Under the pieces are notes generated by a model. It was given only the letters and a program-made list of their open reading frames with translations, made no database searches and was not told the DNA's origin. A stretch of 64,000 bases of DNA from Lachnospiraceae bacterium (GTDB lineage Bacteria > Bacillota > Clostridia > Lachnospirales > Lachnospiraceae): NCBI GenBank assembly GCA_009774145.1, contig VSND01000003.1, positions 62,001-126,000 on the forward strand, written 5' to 3'. Position numbers and translations under genes: made by a program. Below are positions 1-9,116 of this stretch, in pieces; position 1 is the stretch's first letter, and each line of letters begins with the position of its first letter.

Positions 1-1113
1 GAGATCGTTATTCTGACGGCGACTTCCGGAGATACCGGGAAAGCGGCGCTGGCCGGATTTGCAGATGTACCAGGTACCCGCATCATCGTATTTTATCCGA
101 AAGACGGAGTCAGCCCCATTCAGGAAAAGCAGATGGTGACGCAGAAGGGGGACAATACACTGGTGGTCGGCATCCGGGGAAATTTTGATGATGCCCAGAA
201 TGGTGTCAAGGAACTCTTTGGCGATCAGGAGCTGAAAGAGGAGCTGCTTGAGGCAGGGTTCCAGTTTTCCAGCGCCAATTCCATCAATATTGGCCGTCTG
301 GTGCCTCAGATCGTATATTATGTATATGCTTATGCGAAGCTGCTGGAAAGCGGAGAACTGTCGGAAGGCGAGAAACTGAACGTGGTTGTCCCGACCGGCA
401 ATTTCGGAAATATTCTTGCAGCATATTATGCGAAGCAGATGGGACTGCCGGTAGGGAAGCTGATCTGTGCTTCCAATGACAATAAAGTGCTGTATGATTT
501 CTTCCGGACCGGAGAATATGACAGAAACCGTCCGTTCATTCTGACGACTTCTCCTTCCATGGACATTCTGATCTCCAGCAATCTGGAACGGCTTTTGTAC
601 CGGATCGCCGGCGGGGATGCAGAAAAAGACGTGGAGCTGATGAGTCGGCTGGGAACCGAAGGACGATATGAGATCACGCCGGAGATGAGAGAAAAGCTTT
701 CGGATTTCTGCGGATATTACGCAACAGAAAAAGAGACGGCAAAACAGATTGCAGAAGTGTATGAAGATACCGGATATGTGATGGACCCGCATACGGCGGT
801 AGCGGCCTGTGCATATGGAAAATATACGGCAGAGACGAAGGACACCGCAAAGACGGTGATTGCCTCTACTGCAAGTCCGTACAAATTTACCAGAAGCGTG
901 ATGGAAGCCATTGACAAAGAGCAGTACGGCGGCATGACGGATTTTGAACTGATTGATGAACTGGCTGCAATCTCCAAAACAGAGATCCCGAATGCGATCA
1001 GAGAAATCCGGACTGCGCCGGTACGGCATAAGGCCGTATGCGGGGTAAATGAGATGAAGCAGACCGTTCTGGAATTTCTGGGCGTAAAAACAGGAGGCAC
1101 ATATGGCTTTTGA
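1..1113 (+). CDS. thrC: Threonine synthase, 5' end cut by window edge
   Basis: PLP-dependent enzyme that converts O-phosphohomoserine to threonine and phosphate in the cytoplasm, the last step of threonine synthesis. The reading frame is open from base 1, so the gene begins outside the window. The first visible residues carry the family signature LTATSGDTGKAA, followed by the VFYPKDGVSPIQ segment; further in, VVVPTGNFGNILAAYYAKQMG is the phosphate-binding glycine-rich loop region. About 370 residues are visible of the roughly 490-500 usual for the long fungal/clostridial type, so the N-terminal domain, including the PLP lysine, is missing. Its 3' end overlaps the next gene by 11 bases, suggesting translational coupling. 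Confidence 0.95.
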   Translation, partial: EIVILTATSGDTGKAALAGFADVPGTRIIVFYPKDGVSPIQEKQMVTQKGDNTLVVGIRGNFDDAQNGVKELFGDQELKEELLEAGFQFSSANSINIGRLVPQIVYYVYAYAKLLESGELSEGEKLNVVVPTGNFGNILAAYYAKQMGLPVGKLICASNDNKVLYDFFRTGEYDRNRPFILTTSPSMDILISSNLERLLYRIAGGDAEKDVELMSRLGTEGRYEITPEMREKLSDFCGYYATEKETAKQIAEVYEDTGYVMDPHTAVAACAYGKYTAETKDTAKTVIASTASPYKFTRSVMEAIDKEQYGGMTDFELIDELAAISKTEIPNAIREIRTAPVRHKAVCGVNEMKQTVLEFLGVKTGGTYGF

Positions 1114-1453
1114 CGGACTGTTTAATTTAATTGACATCATGGTGCTTGGATTTGGTTTTTATGCCATGTACAGCGCCTGGGTTCTTCAGCGGGAAGGAAA
1201 GATCCTCCGGACCTTTCTGGCGCTGAAAGATACGGATCTGGATTCCTGTAAGGATCTTCAGGGGTATGCCAACTATATAGCGCCAAAGCTGTGGGCACTG
1301 GGAATCGTCATGGTGGTATACGCAGGAATTTCCCTGCTGAACACTTACGTGGTTTCCATAAATTCTCTGTTCTGGATGATGATGGCAGTATTTCTGATAA
1401 CCCTGTTCTGGTACGGGATGGAAGTAAAGAAAGCAGTGACGAAATACTTTTAA
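1103..1453 (+). CDS. Small membrane protein, unknown function
   Basis: A 116-residue protein not recognised as a named family. Three hydrophobic segments are visible (about residues 5-25, 64-85 and 90-108) around a short charged loop (LKDTDLDSCKDLQGY). The start overlaps the end of thrC by 11 bases and is preceded by AGGAGG, so it is probably translated from the thrC message. Small membrane proteins of this shape follow thrC or other housekeeping genes in several Lachnospiraceae; the role is unknown. Confidence 0.75.
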   Translation: MAFDGLFNLIDIMVLGFGFYAMYSAWVLQREGKILRTFLALKDTDLDSCKDLQGYANYIAPKLWALGIVMVVYAGISLLNTYVVSINSLFWMMMAVFLITLFWYGMEVKKAVTKYF

Positions 1454-1454
1454 C

Positions 1455-1482
1455 TTGACTTTTTTTTCACAATCGGTATAAT
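1455..1482 (+). promoter_or_regulatory. Sigma-A type promoter of pckA
   Basis: TTGACT (1455-1460), 16-base spacer, perfect TATAAT (1477-1482). It lies directly after the stop of the small membrane protein gene and predicts a leader of about 175 bases before pckA. Confidence 0.8.
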
Positions 1483-1512
1483 GGAAGCTGACGGCATATC
1501 AGATGATGCCGT

Positions 1513-1528
1513 TATGCTCATGAGCATA
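1513..1528. promoter_or_regulatory. Palindrome in the pckA leader
   Basis: Perfect 16-base palindrome centred on CTCATGAG, about 25 bases downstream of the predicted transcription start. A related imperfect copy (GTTCATGAGCAC) lies near 1600-1611 in the same leader. It could be an operator or an RNA hairpin; no regulator is identified. Confidence 0.4.
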
Positions 1529-1666
1529 TGTATTTGCTTTTCCATGTTGTACTGCGGAGTACTCATTTGTTGGATATCATACGGTCTGCAAATATTTTCG
1601 TTCATGAGCACATGTTTATCGATTGAGGGGACAGAGCCCCGGTTAAAAAATGAGGAGGACACGATC

Positions 1667-3373
1667 ATGTCAACAAAAGCGTATTACCCGCTCAGTGAAA
1701 TTGGCAAAGGGAAACCAGGTTTCTCAAAAACACGTTCCATTATTGAAGCAGCTTTCTACGGGAACAATGTAGTAAAAGTGAATACCCTGAAGGAAGCATA
1801 TGATCTGGCAAAAAATTCTCCGGGAACCATCGTGACCGACATGCCTGTATACAAAGGCGAGGAGTTTGGTCTTGAAGAGGATGCAAAGGTTCTTCTGTTC
1901 AACGACGGTGCCGTGACCGGACGTTACGCACAGGCGCGCCGCATCAAGGGCGAGCCGGGTGTTGATGAAGAAAAACTCGACAAGATCGTTATGGATGCCG
2001 TATATGAGACCCGTTGGAAAACCATGTATCATGCAACCTGCTTTGCAGGACTTGATCCGGAATTTATGGTAAAGGTTCATCTTCTGATCCCGGAAGGAGA
2101 GGAGAACCTTCTGTATAACTGGATGATCAACTTCCAGTACATGTCCGACGAGTATGTGAAAATGTATAAGACCTCCAAACCGATCGGCGAGGGAAAAGAG
2201 CCGGATATCTATATCTTCTCCGATCCCCAGTGGGTACCGGTGGAGCGTCCGGACCTTGATTTCAGCTGCCTGAGCGATCCTTTGACCCTGTGCTATTTTG
2301 ATACCAATCAGAACTGCGCGGCAATTCTTGGTATGAAATATTTCGGAGAGCACAAGAAAGGAACTCTGACCATGGTATGGGCGCTGGCCAACAGAAACGG
2401 CTATGCAAGCTGCCACGGCGGACAGAAGGAGTATACGCTGCCGGATGGAAGCAAGTATGTAGCTTCTGTGTTCGGTCTGTCCGGTTCCGGAAAATCCACG
2501 CTGACCCATGCAAAGCACGGCGGAAAATATCCGATTACCGTTCTGCATGACGACGCGTTTATCATCAACACGGAGACCTGCTCTTCCGTTGCCATCGAGC
2601 CGACCTATTTTGACAAGACTGCAGATTACCCGACCGGCTGCCCGGACAACAAGTTTCTGCTGACGGCTCAGAACTGCTCTGCCACCATGGATGAGGACGG
2701 CAAGATCCAGCTGGTAACCGAGGATATCAGAAACGGCAACGGCCGTGCGATCAAGTCCAAACTGTGGTCCCCGAACCGCGTGGATAAGATCAATGCACCG
2801 GTGAATGCGATCTTCTGGATCATGAAGGATCCGACCATCCCGCCGGTTGTCAGGCTGAAAGGCGCTGCGCTGGCTTCCGTTATGGGTGCGACTCTGGCAA
2901 CCAAGACTTCCACTGCAGAGCGTGTAGCTGCCGGTACGGATCTGAACGCACTTCGTATCGTGCCGTATGCAAACCCGTTCCGTACCTATCCGCTGGTAAA
3001 TGACTATGAGAAATTCAAAAAGCTCGTAGAAGAGAAGAATGTGGACTGCTACATTGTAAATACCGGTGATTTCATGGGCCAGAAGGTAAAACCGGCGGAT
3101 ACCCTTGGCATCCTGGAGACAATCGTGGAGAATAAAGCAACCTTCGAGAAGTGGGGACCGTTCGAGGATATCGAGATCATGAACGACTGGTCCGGCAAGA
3201 CCGGCGACTTTACTCCGAACCTGAATGATCCGGAGTATGTGGCTGCACTGAAGAGCGCAATGCAGAACCGTGTGGACGCAGTGGCAAAATTTGCTACCGC
3301 AAAGGGCGGTTATGACAAGCTTCCGGATGAGGCACTTGCTGCACTGGAGAAGCTGGTAAAAGAACTGGCATAA
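1667..3373 (+). CDS. pckA: Phosphoenolpyruvate carboxykinase (ATP)
   Basis: Interconverts oxaloacetate plus ATP with PEP, CO2 and ADP; in gut clostridia it often runs in the CO2-fixing, ATP-forming direction. The P-loop GLSGSGKST (about residues 270-278) and the following HDDAFII kinase-2 motif identify the ATP-dependent family. About 568 residues, slightly longer than the usual 530-540. The frame is open further upstream to 1481, but that stretch lies within the leader downstream of the promoter; the ATG at 1667 is preceded by GAGGAGG and gives the expected N-terminus. Own promoter and terminator, so monocistronic. Confidence 0.95.
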   Translation: MSTKAYYPLSEIGKGKPGFSKTRSIIEAAFYGNNVVKVNTLKEAYDLAKNSPGTIVTDMPVYKGEEFGLEEDAKVLLFNDGAVTGRYAQARRIKGEPGVDEEKLDKIVMDAVYETRWKTMYHATCFAGLDPEFMVKVHLLIPEGEENLLYNWMINFQYMSDEYVKMYKTSKPIGEGKEPDIYIFSDPQWVPVERPDLDFSCLSDPLTLCYFDTNQNCAAILGMKYFGEHKKGTLTMVWALANRNGYASCHGGQKEYTLPDGSKYVASVFGLSGSGKSTLTHAKHGGKYPITVLHDDAFIINTETCSSVAIEPTYFDKTADYPTGCPDNKFLLTAQNCSATMDEDGKIQLVTEDIRNGNGRAIKSKLWSPNRVDKINAPVNAIFWIMKDPTIPPVVRLKGAALASVMGATLATKTSTAERVAAGTDLNALRIVPYANPFRTYPLVNDYEKFKKLVEEKNVDCYIVNTGDFMGQKVKPADTLGILETIVENKATFEKWGPFEDIEIMNDWSGKTGDFTPNLNDPEYVAALKSAMQNRVDAVAKFATAKGGYDKLPDEALAALEKLVKELA

Positions 3374-3389
3374 TCTGAATCAGAGTTTT

Positions 3390-3420
3390 AAGGAGCGCTG
3401 TACTGCATGGCGCTCCTTTC
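3390..3420 (+). terminator. Intrinsic terminator of pckA
   Basis: Nine-base stem AAGGAGCGC / GCGCTCCTT with an 11-base loop, ending in a short T-rich tract, 17 bases after the pckA stop. Confidence 0.8.
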
Positions 3421-3525
3421 TGCATATCCGGGAGATGAAGTCAAAATCAGTTTTTCGGCAGGATGTCTCCGGTATCATGAGAAAGATTCTTCTTGACTTT
3501 TGTGTTAATTCAGAGAGGTGGTTAT

Positions 3526-4182
3526 ATGTTTTGCAGAGAGGAAATAGAAAAGATACTTGAGCAGGCGCGGCGCATGGATCCGCAGTTTGAGATCAATGGT
3601 GTCGACAGTCATCAGTACAGGCTGAATCCGCCTGTTGATCCGGCATTTGTCCGTGCAGCAGAGGAAGAATATCACTTCCGGTTTCCGGAGGACTATGTCC
3701 AGTTTATCACGGAGGTTGGCGACGGAGGCGCAGGGCCGGGCTATGGGCTCTATGCCTTCGGATTCTATCAGACAGAACCGAAGAGTTCCAGAGATGCGAA
3801 GATACGGGACTCATATCTGCGGGGACTGTCCAGAGAGCCGCGGCTGCTGCCGCTGGAGCCGGATGATCTGAAGTATTCCTGTATTTCGGAAGATGAGTAT
3901 AAACAGAACCCTGAAAAATACTTTGTAACAGGAAATTTTAATTGGGATAACGATACTCCATACGGATTTTTCCACCTTGGCACATACGGATGTGCCAGTG
4001 ATTATGGTCTGATTACAGCCGGGGAAAGGCGCGGTCAGGTATTCCGTTATGACGTGGAATGCGGCTTTGAACTGGAAGCCTGCAGTTTTCAGGTGTTTTA
4101 TCAGGAATGGCTTGACGCTGTTTCAGACACAGAACGGTTTCAGAAGGAGGTGGATGAGTGGAGAAGAATCCGAAACAGATAA
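3526..4182 (+). CDS. SMI1/KNR4 (SUKH) family protein
   Basis: A 218-residue protein with the SUKH core: a segment reading FPEDYVQFITEVGDGGAGPG and then GLYAFGF near residues 55-80, the usual site of the conserved Gly-rich turn. Bacterial members are mostly immunity proteins against polymorphic or contact-dependent toxins. No toxin gene is visible next to it, so it is an orphan here. The ATG at 3526 is chosen over an in-frame upstream start at 3493 because GAGAGGTGG lies just before it. Confidence 0.8.
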   Translation: MFCREEIEKILEQARRMDPQFEINGVDSHQYRLNPPVDPAFVRAAEEEYHFRFPEDYVQFITEVGDGGAGPGYGLYAFGFYQTEPKSSRDAKIRDSYLRGLSREPRLLPLEPDDLKYSCISEDEYKQNPEKYFVTGNFNWDNDTPYGFFHLGTYGCASDYGLITAGERRGQVFRYDVECGFELEACSFQVFYQEWLDAVSDTERFQKEVDEWRRIRNR

Positions 4183-4253
4183 TTTCCGAACTGTCCAGCA
4201 AAAGAGATACCGGCCGATATATGGCGGTAAGGGTGTAAGGATGGAGGATATTC

Positions 4254-5738
4254 ATGAATGAAAACATGACGGAACAGGCAGAAAAGCATTTTAATGGAAG
4301 GCTCTGGAGCGTTCTGATTCTGTCGGTGCTTATGATCTGTGCGGGGATATACTGGGCAGGGGCCGGACTGGAGAAATGGAAACTGGAAGGAAAGATAACC
4401 ATATCCGGAAGCGGTGCTTTTCTGCTGTTCGGCATCTGCAGTGTTTTGCTTGGGATATGGGGGCTTTGTTTTTCACGGAAAAGGAATCAGAAAATTCCAA
4501 AGCATGCAGTTGTTCTGTGGGCTTCCACGGATTTTCTTGTAATGGGATGGTTCCTGGAAACCGTCTTCCTGATCTGCGCCGGGCTGTATTTTATGTTCCG
4601 TGACAGAGCGGGATCAGACATTAAATATGGTTTTTTGATGTATGCACTGATTGCGGCTCCGTTTGCGTTTTTATCTTTTTATGTGTATCGGAAAAAGTGC
4701 CTGCTGCTGTATGATGGGCAGATCGAATACACAGGCTTTCTGAAAACGAAAAGATATTCTGTGCTGGATGTGAAGCAGATCCGGATAATGAAACAAAAAA
4801 ATCGTTATGGATCAGAGTTCATTACAGGCTACAGTTTTCTGGGTGAAGATGGAAAGGCTTTGTTTACAGCAGGAAAGTCTATGGTTCATGTACAGGAGTT
4901 TATGAATCAGTTTTCGGAACTGTACCGGCAGGCAGCCATGGAGCATCTGACCGACAGGCAGAAGGAAGAACAAAAACAAAAGAAGAAAAGAATTGAGGAG
5001 CGCTCTGAGCCGGAGGCTCCTGTTGAAGCGGTGAAAAAAGCAAAAGTCATCAGCTGGATCCTGTTTTTTGCGGATTTGATCGCCGGTGTGCTGCTGACTG
5101 TTCTGCACTCCTGCACATCTGTGATGGCAGGCTGGCAGTACTGTATATTGATGAATCTGCTTCCGCTGAACTATCTGGTGTACATATGGGTCTATGCAGA
5201 CCTGATAGGGGATGGCAGATGGGAAGATGATGAATGGATGAAAAGGCATGTTTCTGTCGAAATGCGATGGGGGATTCTGATCCTTCAGAATCTTCTTTCT
5301 GTACTTCAGGGATTGATGGTTTCCATGCAGTGTGTCAGAGGTGCAGACCGGATCTTCTGGACAGGCTTTGCGATCTTTGTGGTCCTTTCGATGGTTTCGG
5401 TTCGGCGGCTGGGCTTAAAAAAACACAAAAAAGAAATGCTTCTGCTGACGGTGATACTGACCGGTGTGCTGTGCGAGAGTTTGACACTGTCGCTTTTTCT
5501 GGCAGCGGCCGGTCCACAGAGACACCGGTCTGTTGAAGTGACCAGAGTCACACAGAGCGGAGGGAAATTTAACAGTTGGTACGCTTTTATCCTGCAGGAG
5601 AACGGAAATGAGACGAGGCTTCGGGTGGATAATTTCACGTATCGGAGGCTGGAGCGGGGAGGGGAAGCCTTTCTTCACAAATATAACAGTCTGTTCGATA
5701 CGGAGTTTGTGTATCTGGGGGCCAATCCTCCGGAATGA
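4254..5738 (+). CDS. Multi-pass membrane protein, unknown function
   Basis: 494 residues. The N-terminal part has about four hydrophobic segments (two near 17-75 and two near 88-135), then a soluble stretch with a PH-like look (LLLYDGQIEYTGFLKTKRYS), a Lys/Glu-rich linker (about 225-265, KQKKKR) and a second block of membrane segments (about 270-400), ending in a soluble tail. No named family is recognised. ATG at 4254 follows GGAGG. The next gene looks like a shorter relative, with membrane pair plus a VLYGNYILHTSF segment. Confidence 0.65.
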   Translation: MNENMTEQAEKHFNGRLWSVLILSVLMICAGIYWAGAGLEKWKLEGKITISGSGAFLLFGICSVLLGIWGLCFSRKRNQKIPKHAVVLWASTDFLVMGWFLETVFLICAGLYFMFRDRAGSDIKYGFLMYALIAAPFAFLSFYVYRKKCLLLYDGQIEYTGFLKTKRYSVLDVKQIRIMKQKNRYGSEFITGYSFLGEDGKALFTAGKSMVHVQEFMNQFSELYRQAAMEHLTDRQKEEQKQKKKRIEERSEPEAPVEAVKKAKVISWILFFADLIAGVLLTVLHSCTSVMAGWQYCILMNLLPLNYLVYIWVYADLIGDGRWEDDEWMKRHVSVEMRWGILILQNLLSVLQGLMVSMQCVRGADRIFWTGFAIFVVLSMVSVRRLGLKKHKKEMLLLTVILTGVLCESLTLSLFLAAAGPQRHRSVEVTRVTQSGGKFNSWYAFILQENGNETRLRVDNFTYRRLERGGEAFLHKYNSLFDTEFVYLGANPPE

Positions 5739-5769
5739 GACAGAAACATGGAAGGAGACTGCTGACAGA

Positions 5770-6432
5770 GTGATAAAAAAATATTTTGAAAAGGGATCCA
5801 GAGGAATGAGGATACTGACTGCGTTGACGGTTCTGGTGGGAGTTGTGGAACTGATTGTGGGAACCAGTAAAGGAATGACAGCCCCATTGACACATGGATT
5901 CTGTACCTGGGGCGTTGCAGGAAGCGGAATATTTCATGTACTGGCTGGAATGTGGGGGATCCGGCATTTAAAAGGCCGCAGGATTGTACAGAAGCCGGAA
6001 ATGCTCATCGTGTACGAAAACACGTTTGTTCTGGCTATGGGAGTGGGAATCTGGCTGGTTGCGATCATACTGACGCTGCTGGGAATCTGGGGAAGCCTGA
6101 TTGCCCGGCCGGATGAGGCGCTGCTCTGTGTGGTCATGTGTCTGTTCTGTGTGATTGCGTTTTTACTGATTTATGATTATCAGGTGCGTCGGATTGTATT
6201 ATATGGAAATTATATTCTGCATACCAGTTTTTGGGGAAGAGAGCGGACCTTTCATAAGTCAGAGCTCAAGGTGGCGACGATAAGCCTTCTGGGCGCCTGG
6301 GCTGTTTATGGAATGGATGACAGGGTCCTGTTTTATATAGAAGACAATATGGTGAATGCAAAGAAGTTTATGGGAAAAATGCCGAATGTATTTCCACTCC
6401 TGGTCGGAACTGGAAAAAGAAGAATCTGGTGA
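5770..6432 (+). CDS. Membrane protein related to the upstream gene
   Basis: About 220 residues with four hydrophobic segments (near 14-35, 45-60, 80-105, 115-135) followed by a small PH-like soluble domain. The GTG at 5770 is preferred because GGAAGGAG precedes it and because in-frame starts further upstream lie inside the previous gene; ATG 5806 is an alternative. The order membrane segments then a beta-rich segment resembles the N-terminal half of the 494-residue protein just upstream, suggesting paralogues acting together. Function unknown. Confidence 0.55.
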   Translation: MIKKYFEKGSRGMRILTALTVLVGVVELIVGTSKGMTAPLTHGFCTWGVAGSGIFHVLAGMWGIRHLKGRRIVQKPEMLIVYENTFVLAMGVGIWLVAIILTLLGIWGSLIARPDEALLCVVMCLFCVIAFLLIYDYQVRRIVLYGNYILHTSFWGRERTFHKSELKVATISLLGAWAVYGMDDRVLFYIEDNMVNAKKFMGKMPNVFPLLVGTGKRRIW

Positions 6433-6569
6433 ATGGTTCGGCAGCCGGTTTGTGGACATAAACAACAGAGAGAATACATAGAATGAAATATGGAAAAGCA
6501 TGCCTGTGCGGGATTTTGTCATATTTACCGGAAATTTGAAAAAATGGAAGAAGATTTTGTATGCTGTGG

Positions 6570-6598
6570 TTGTCAAATTGCAGAAAATAGGTTATACT
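6570..6598 (+). promoter_or_regulatory. Promoter of the 6S RNA gene
   Basis: TTGTCA (6570-6575), 17-base spacer, TATACT (6593-6598). Predicted start near 6605 coincides with the first paired bases of the 6S RNA. Confidence 0.8.
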
Positions 6599-6604
6599 AA
6601 GGAT

Positions 6605-6797
6605 ACAGATTTCCTGGGGTGTTCGATAGCCCTGTTATTTTGAACCTACATTTACGTTCATGGGATTCCAATATCTCAAGCCGGATGTCAGGCCTCCGTC
6701 CTTTTGGACGCCAGTGGAAGGCTGAACGCTTGTTGAGGTTACCCACCTGGCTCTTGAGCTAGGCGTCAAAATACAGGGAACGGCACTTTGGGAATCG
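6605..6797 (+). ncRNA. ssrS: 6S RNA
   Basis: A roughly 190-nt RNA that mimics an open promoter and binds sigma-A RNA polymerase holoenzyme. The two ends form the typical long closing stem: GATTTCCTGGGGTG near 6608 pairs with CACTTTGGGAATC near 6784-6796 with one bulge and several G-U pairs, and is followed by the characteristic GTTCGATAGCCC block. The middle is a long irregular hairpin with a large bulge. A good promoter lies directly upstream and a strong terminator directly downstream; no reading frame fits the interval. Assignment is from the recalled architecture of 6S RNAs, not from a covariance search. Confidence 0.8.
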
Positions 6798-6805
6798 GAA
6801 AATAC

Positions 6806-6839
6806 CGGGTATTGCAGACTCTGCAGTACCCGTTTTTTT
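6806..6839 (+). terminator. Intrinsic terminator after 6S RNA
   Basis: Twelve-base stem CGGGTATTGCAG / CTGCAGTACCCG with one G-U pair and a 3-base loop, followed by seven T. Confidence 0.9.
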
Positions 6840-6865
6840 CGGTTATGTTCATATCATGGGGAGGG

Positions 6866-8194
6866 ATGGGGTTGTACAGACAGAGGCTGAAGCAGAAGAC
6901 ATTATTGCTGGTGGTTCTTTTTGGTTTTCTGATCTTTCTGATTATGCCGGGGACACGAAAGGAGTCAGAGCAGGATCTGCCGGAGGAAGGGGAGCGTCTG
7001 GAGATTCCCAAAGAGGAGGAGGAAGAAGAGGGAACCGTAGTTGTGCCGGAAGAGGTATGGGAGATGCCGGGAGCAGATGCCACGATCCGGGTGCTGATAC
7101 TTGCAGAGGACGGCGGAATCTATCATGAAGGGAAGGAACTTATGCGGGATTATCCGGGGGAGCTTCAATATTATGAAGAGGAGCAGGGCTGGGTGATTGT
7201 CAATGAGGTGCCCCTGGAAGAATATCTGTGCCGAGTGGTTCCCAGCGAGATGCCGTCTACCTATGCGAAGGAAGCTTTGAAAGCACAGGCGGTTTGTGCG
7301 AGGACTTATGCCGTATGGCAGATGCGGGAATATGCGTATCCGCAATACGAGGCGCATGTGAACGACAGTGTTTCCTATCAGGTTTATAATCAGATCGGAG
7401 TACAGGAAACAACCAGTCAGGCAGTGGAGGAAACGGCGGGACAGATCATGCTGTATGAGGATGGTCCGGTGAAAGCCTATTATTTTTCCACCTCCTGCGG
7501 AAGCACGACGGATGAAAACATATGGGAGAAGGGAGACAGAGAACAGACTCCATACATAGCAGGCAGGAGAGTCGGAGAATCGGGGTCCGGACGTGATCTG
7601 ACGGATGAGGATACTTTCTCAGAATTTATCCGGAAAAAACACGCAGGAGATCTGGAGATATCGGAGCCCTGGTACCGCTGGAGCTGTTACATACCGCTGG
7701 AACAGATTCAGAAGAATGTGGAAAAATGGGCGAAGATCCGGGCGGAACGTTCACAGGACGGGATTCTTCTGGAGGATGGAACCGAATATGTCCTGGAGGA
7801 TGTGGATACCATAGGAGCAGTGGAAAGCGCACAGATCATCGCGAGAAATACCGGGGGCGTGGTGCAGGAACTGCTGCTCACAGGAGAGAAGGGGACCCTG
7901 AAGGTCAGATATGAATATAATATTCGTCTGATGCTTGGGATACCGGACGGAGAGATCCATAAAAATGACGGGACTGTTGCAAACGGCGGAAACCTGCTTC
8001 CCAGTGGGTATTTTGTTATGGAACCGATGCAGGAAGACAAGGCGGTAACCGGATATCAGATTTACGGCGGAGGACTGGGGCATGGAGCGGGCATGAGCCA
8101 GAACGGAGCCAGGGTGCTGGCAGAAGAAGGATATGGATACGACGGGATTCTGCAGTATTTTTATCATGAGATACGGCTTGCGAGATTAGAATAA
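6866..8194 (+). CDS. spoIID: SpoIID/LytB-domain protein
   Basis: About 442 residues: a short cytoplasmic start, one membrane anchor (about 10-30), an acidic linker (LPEEGERLEIPKEEEEEEG) and an extracellular SpoIID domain with EVPLEEYLCRVVPSEMP and the AQAVCARTYA segment. SpoIID is a lytic transglycosylase that, with SpoIIP, degrades septal peptidoglycan during engulfment of the forespore. It is longer than classical SpoIID (about 340), so it may be a paralogue with a related wall role. ATG 6866 follows GGGGAGGG; the frame upstream runs into the 6S terminator and is not used. Confidence 0.8.
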   Translation: MGLYRQRLKQKTLLLVVLFGFLIFLIMPGTRKESEQDLPEEGERLEIPKEEEEEEGTVVVPEEVWEMPGADATIRVLILAEDGGIYHEGKELMRDYPGELQYYEEEQGWVIVNEVPLEEYLCRVVPSEMPSTYAKEALKAQAVCARTYAVWQMREYAYPQYEAHVNDSVSYQVYNQIGVQETTSQAVEETAGQIMLYEDGPVKAYYFSTSCGSTTDENIWEKGDREQTPYIAGRRVGESGSGRDLTDEDTFSEFIRKKHAGDLEISEPWYRWSCYIPLEQIQKNVEKWAKIRAERSQDGILLEDGTEYVLEDVDTIGAVESAQIIARNTGGVVQELLLTGEKGTLKVRYEYNIRLMLGIPDGEIHKNDGTVANGGNLLPSGYFVMEPMQEDKAVTGYQIYGGGLGHGAGMSQNGARVLAEEGYGYDGILQYFYHEIRLARLE

Positions 8195-8241
8195 ATAAGG
8201 TATGATAATGCTTTAAGCAGAGAAAGCGATGGACAGGAAAC

Positions 8242-9063
8242 ATGATACGTATGATTGAAGAGGTTCTGGAGATGAAGAAGGATATGGAGAAGAGCCATGT
8301 GGCGGCGTATGCTGCACAGTCGGCTTATTTTATCATACTCTCGTTTCTCCCGCTGATTATTCTGCTTCTGTCCGTGATTCAGTTTACAGGAATCGGCAAG
8401 GCGGATTTGTACGGACTGATCCGGGATGTGGTTCCGGCGGGCTTCCAGGGCTGGCTGTTCGGGATCATCGATGAGATGTACAGCCGGACCGTTGCAACCG
8501 TATCCATCTCTGCTCTGGTAACGGTATGGTCAGCCGGCAAAAGTTTTATGGCGCTGAACCGGGGAATGAATGCGATCTGCCATGTGGAGAAAAAGCAGAA
8601 TTATATTCAGATGCGGCTTCGCGGAGCTGTCTTTGCACTTCTGTTCGTGCTTCTGATTGTGGCAACTCTGGTGCTGGTCGTGTTTGGAGCTTCGATTCAT
8701 GAGCTGTTTGCCGTCTATTTTCCGTTTCTGGCGATTTTTACCCGGATTATTCTGTCCTTCCGCATGGTGGTGATGCTGGGGCTGTTCACCTTTTTCTTTG
8801 CGCTTTTGTATATGGTGCTTCCCAACCGGCGCGCAGGTTTTGTGGAACAGTTCCCGGGAGCGATTTTTGCGGCATTGGGATGGTATCTGTTTTCCTATGG
8901 CTTTTCCATCTATATTCGGTACAGCCATGCATTCAATATGTATGGCAGTCTGACAACACTGGTGCTCCTCATGTTCTGGCTGTACGCGGTCATGTATATT
9001 GTGCTGATCGGAATGGAAGTGAACTACTGGCGGGAAGAGCGGGAGACCGTACTTCACTGGTAG
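8242..9063 (+). CDS. YihY/BrkB family inner membrane protein
   Basis: 273 residues with about six membrane segments and the family features AAQSAYFIILSFLPLIILLL near the start, VWSAGKSFMALNRGMN, and the closing block ending in GMEVNYWREE. The family was once called ribonuclease BN; the true role is unknown, possibly transport or envelope function. Starts 47 bases after the SpoIID-like gene, with a modest AGGAAAC ribosome binding site; ATG 8251 is an alternative start. Confidence 0.85.
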   Translation: MIRMIEEVLEMKKDMEKSHVAAYAAQSAYFIILSFLPLIILLLSVIQFTGIGKADLYGLIRDVVPAGFQGWLFGIIDEMYSRTVATVSISALVTVWSAGKSFMALNRGMNAICHVEKKQNYIQMRLRGAVFALLFVLLIVATLVLVVFGASIHELFAVYFPFLAIFTRIILSFRMVVMLGLFTFFFALLYMVLPNRRAGFVEQFPGAIFAALGWYLFSYGFSIYIRYSHAFNMYGSLTTLVLLMFWLYAVMYIVLIGMEVNYWREERETVLHW

Positions 9064-9081
9064 AAGGATGAAAAAAGGGGC

Positions 9082-9109
9082 TTGACTTTCGCCCGTTCTG
9101 TGTTATAGT
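9082..9109 (+). promoter_or_regulatory. Promoter of the T-box/pheST operon
   Basis: TTGACT (9082-9087), 16-base spacer, TATAGT (9104-9109), just before the T-box leader. Confidence 0.8.
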
Positions 9110-9116
9110 AAAAAAT

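Noticed and set aside
1481..1666. Upstream extension of the pckA frame
   Set aside because: It begins at the -10 box and crosses the leader; the start at 1667 has the ribosome binding site and family N-terminus.
6433..6865. Protein-coding start inside the 6S RNA and terminator region for the SpoIID-like gene
   Set aside because: The frame runs through a strong terminator stem, and a better start with ribosome binding site is at 6866.
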